DNA of 62,543 nucleotides. Source: Ruminococcus flavefaciens (lineage in GTDB: Bacteria; Bacillota; Clostridia; Oscillospirales; Ruminococcaceae). The notes beneath the pieces were generated by a model. It made no database searches. It saw nothing but the letters and a program-made list of their open reading frames with translations, and was not told the origin of the DNA. Positions 60,941 through 62,543 of this stretch are shown in pieces; positions within the stretch are counted from its first letter, which is position 1; each line of letters starts with the position of its first letter. The stretch covers positions 1 to 62,543 of the forward strand of contig CACWHY010000024.1 in assembly GCA_902760805.1 (NCBI GenBank). Reading direction: 5' to 3'. Both the position numbers and the translations under genes were made by a program.

Positions 60941-61780
60941 ATGAAGCTCCTGCAATGCTATATCGACAACATCATCACCACCGCTCTTATGGAGGACATA
61001 AACTACATCGACGCCGCTGCTGACAACCTTATCCCCGACGACCACAAAAGCTCCGCCTACTACGTTGCCAAGGACGACGGTGTTATCTGCGGTATCGAGA
61101 TCGCTAAGAGAGTTTTTGAGCTGGCAGGCACCGGCGTGGAGTTCAAGATCCTGCTGAGTGACGGCACTAAGGTGAAAAAGGGCGACATCATCGCCGAAAT
61201 GGAGGGCAGCACCCTCACTCTGCTGAAGGGCGAGCGGACTGCGCTGAATATCCTCCAGCATATGTCGGGCATCGCCACAGCCACCAACAAGTGCGTTGAG
61301 CTGGTGAAGGGCACCAATGCCTCTGTTACCGACACAAGAAAGACCCTCCCCGGTCTGCGTGCTCTCCAGAAGTACGCCGTCACAGTGGGCGGAGGCAAAA
61401 ACCACCGCTTCAACCTGTCCGACGCCGCAATGCTCAAGGACAACCACATCGACGCATACGGCGGCATCACAGCGGCAGTTGCGGCTCTCCGTGAGCACAT
61501 CGGCCACACCGTCAAGATCGAGGTGGAGGTCAGAACTCTGGATGAGCTCCGTGAGGCTCTTGACAATAAGGTGGAGATCGTGATGCTGGACAACATGAGC
61601 TGTCAGGAAATGGCAGAGGCTGTCAAGATCACCGCCGGAAGAGCTCTGCTTGAGGCCTCAGGCAATGTTACTGCGGAGAATATCCGTGCCGTGGCTGAGA
61701 CCGGTGTCGACATAATCTCTCTGGGCGCCCTCACCCACTCGGTAAAGTGCTTCGATGTTTCTATGAAAATTCGCAAGTGA
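60941..61780 (+). CDS. nadC: Nicotinate-nucleotide pyrophosphorylase (carboxylating)
   Basis: 279 residues from ATG 60,941 (AAAGGAATTACCGCT); the ATG at 60,923 overlaps the previous stop. Family words: HMSGIATATNKCVELV, DTRKTLPGLRALQKYAVTVGGGKNHRFNLSDAAMLKDNHI, IEVEVRTLDELREAL. It makes nicotinate mononucleotide from quinolinate. It follows the VanY gene by 14 bases, so transcription is probably from the nadB promoter. Confidence 0.93.
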   Translation: MKLLQCYIDNIITTALMEDINYIDAAADNLIPDDHKSSAYYVAKDDGVICGIEIAKRVFELAGTGVEFKILLSDGTKVKKGDIIAEMEGSTLTLLKGERTALNILQHMSGIATATNKCVELVKGTNASVTDTRKTLPGLRALQKYAVTVGGGKNHRFNLSDAAMLKDNHIDAYGGITAAVAALREHIGHTVKIEVEVRTLDELREALDNKVEIVMLDNMSCQEMAEAVKITAGRALLEASGNVTAENIRAVAETGVDIISLGALTHSVKCFDVSMKIRK

Positions 61781-61854
61781 ACGTTTTCCCTGGGGGACAC
61801 CCTTTCTGATGTAAGATATTCTTAACGCAGAAAACTAAAAATCGAATAGGATGG

Positions 61855-61882
61855 TATAATCCCGATGCTGTGCATCGGGATT
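61855..61882 (+). terminator. Hairpin after nadC (weak terminator) preceded by TATAAT
   Basis: CCCGATGC and GCATCGGG stem followed by ATTCTTGCTTT; TGGTATAAT immediately precedes it. No good -35 is visible. Confidence 0.45.
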
Positions 61883-61902
61883 CTTGCTTTATTGTAATAT
61901 GA

Positions 61903-61933
61903 GGTTGCCCTTCGAGTTACATCACAAGCTCCA
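61903..61933 (+). other. Degenerate tRNA 3'-end-like fragment, right edge
   Basis: The last 21 bases match the left fragment (79-99) at 18 positions, including CACAAGCTCCA exactly. The T-loop region is changed. Like the left copy it is followed within about 5-100 bases by a CTTAG...CTAAG terminator. A decayed tRNA end or attachment-site remnant is likely. Confidence 0.45.
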
Positions 61934-61938
61934 ATAAC

Positions 61939-61976
61939 AAACCACTTAGAATAGCCTTCTAAGCGGTTTGGTTTTG
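61939..61976 (+). terminator. Intrinsic terminator, right-edge counterpart of 200-236
   Basis: AAACCACTTAGAA pairs with TTCTAAGCGGTTT with one mismatch, followed by GGTTTTG. Confidence 0.6.
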
Positions 61977-62112
61977 TCTCCCTTTTATTTTGACCTTGGA
62001 TTATAAATAAAGCGACCGTTGATAATAATTCACATTTATTTGACATTTTATATTGCATAATTGTGCGAAATATGGTATAATTAAATAAATATAAGCATTT
62101 TAGGAGAGCGTT

Positions 62113-62543
62113 ATGATCACAGGTACTATAAAAAATAAGATAGACAAGCTATGGGAGGCTTTCTGGACGGGCGGACTTACCAATCCGCTGGACGTCATCG
62201 AACAGATAACCTACCTCATGTTCATACACGACCTTGATGACATCGACAACACCAAGAGCAAGGAAGCTATCATGCTCGACCTGCCGTATAAGTCCATGTT
62301 CGATGGCAATATCGACATAGGCGGCAGAGAAGTTGACGGCAGCGTACTCAAGTGGTCGGTGTTCCACGACTTCCCTGCGGAGAAGATGTACAGCACGGTG
62401 CAGGAGTTCGTTTTCCCGTTCATCAAGAACCTCCACGATGACAAAAACGGAGCTTACTCCAAGTACATGGCGGACGCTATCTTCAAAGTTCCAACACCGC
62501 AGCTATTCTCCAAAGTTGTTGATCAGCTTGACGAGATATTCGA
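62113..62543 (+). CDS. hsdM: Type I restriction-modification M subunit (hsdM), partial
   Basis: Open from ATG 62,113 (TAGGAGAGCGTT) to the window edge, 143 residues visible. The start ([37 protein letters not shown]) is the conserved N-terminal domain of HsdM. The methylase part (with its NPPF motif) must lie beyond the window. The HsdM/HsdS complex would methylate a bipartite target to protect host DNA. It lies right after the tRNA-like remnant, which suggests an accessory island. Confidence 0.88.
   Translation, partial: MITGTIKNKIDKLWEAFWTGGLTNPLDVIEQITYLMFIHDLDDIDNTKSKEAIMLDLPYKSMFDGNIDIGGREVDGSVLKWSVFHDFPAEKMYSTVQEFVFPFIKNLHDDKNGAYSKYMADAIFKVPTPQLFSKVVDQLDEIF

Overview
The window looks like a chromosomal segment of a Gram-positive, spore-forming, fibre-degrading gut anaerobe close to Ruminococcus (Oscillospiraceae). 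The evidence is a set of secreted proteins ending or starting in dockerin modules (GH16, GH10, LRR and VanY-type proteins, so a cellulosome-like scaffold), SpoIVB, BspA-like leucine-rich-repeat proteins, class B sortases with a pilin, AGGAGG-type ribosome sites, and many promoters of the TTGACA-17-TATAAT kind. Gene identities rest on motifs read by eye; no database search was run.

Layout. 1-410: a tRNA 3'-end-like fragment followed by two terminators. 411-10,066: a pilus/adhesin locus (5'-truncated class B sortase, a very large InlB-repeat adhesin split by one in-frame TGA, a pilin, a complete class B sortase). 10,067-17,137: a leader RNA with a terminator hairpin, a four-module LRR protein, a 35-residue peptide, a DUF3795 protein, a GH16-propeller-dockerin protein and an unknown protein. 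17,191-20,000 (minus): AGCS amino-acid symporter, GNAT and SDR. 20,190-23,909 (minus): LRR-dockerin protein, EF-hand/dockerin-repeat protein with a frameshifted start, anti-sigma-like membrane protein and ECF sigma factor. 24,152-24,472: tRNA-His, -Arg and -Gly. 24,964-32,106: a five-gene operon of sugar-type ABC permeases, a HlyD-like adaptor, a MacB-like extracytoplasmic domain protein and a large solute-binding lipoprotein, with no ATPase. 32,249-37,937: membrane protein, spoIVB, HPr, trmD-rimM-zinc-ribbon, purB. 38,178-42,420: MarR regulator, heterodimeric ABC exporter and a possible small RNA. 42,631-46,198: XRE membrane regulator, lipoprotein, proS. 46,337-48,322: CBM22-GH10-dockerin xylanase. 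48,323-49,300: an array of short palindromic modules. 49,301-53,664: rsmE, a small acidic membrane protein, tRNA-Pro/Thr/Tyr, and four tandem YcxB-like membrane proteins. 53,701-61,780: typA, a hairpin-rich intergenic element, three lipoproteins, and nadB - dockerin-VanY - nadC. 61,781-62,543: a second degenerate tRNA 3' end with terminator, then the start of a type I restriction-modification hsdM gene running off the window.

Themes. Polysaccharide attack (GH10, GH16, dockerins) sits beside a transporter operon and surface adhesion genes. Housekeeping genes (trmD/rimM, purB, proS, typA, nadB/nadC, HPr) are interleaved with accessory surface genes. Both window edges carry tRNA-end-like sequences and look like accessory junctions. 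The most unusual items are the adaptor/MacB-like sugar transporter operon, the pilus locus with its TGA-split adhesin and the inverted repeat that can bury the sortase ribosome site, the unrecognised leader RNA at 10.3 kb, the four YcxB paralogues, and the dockerin-VanY gene inside the NAD operon.
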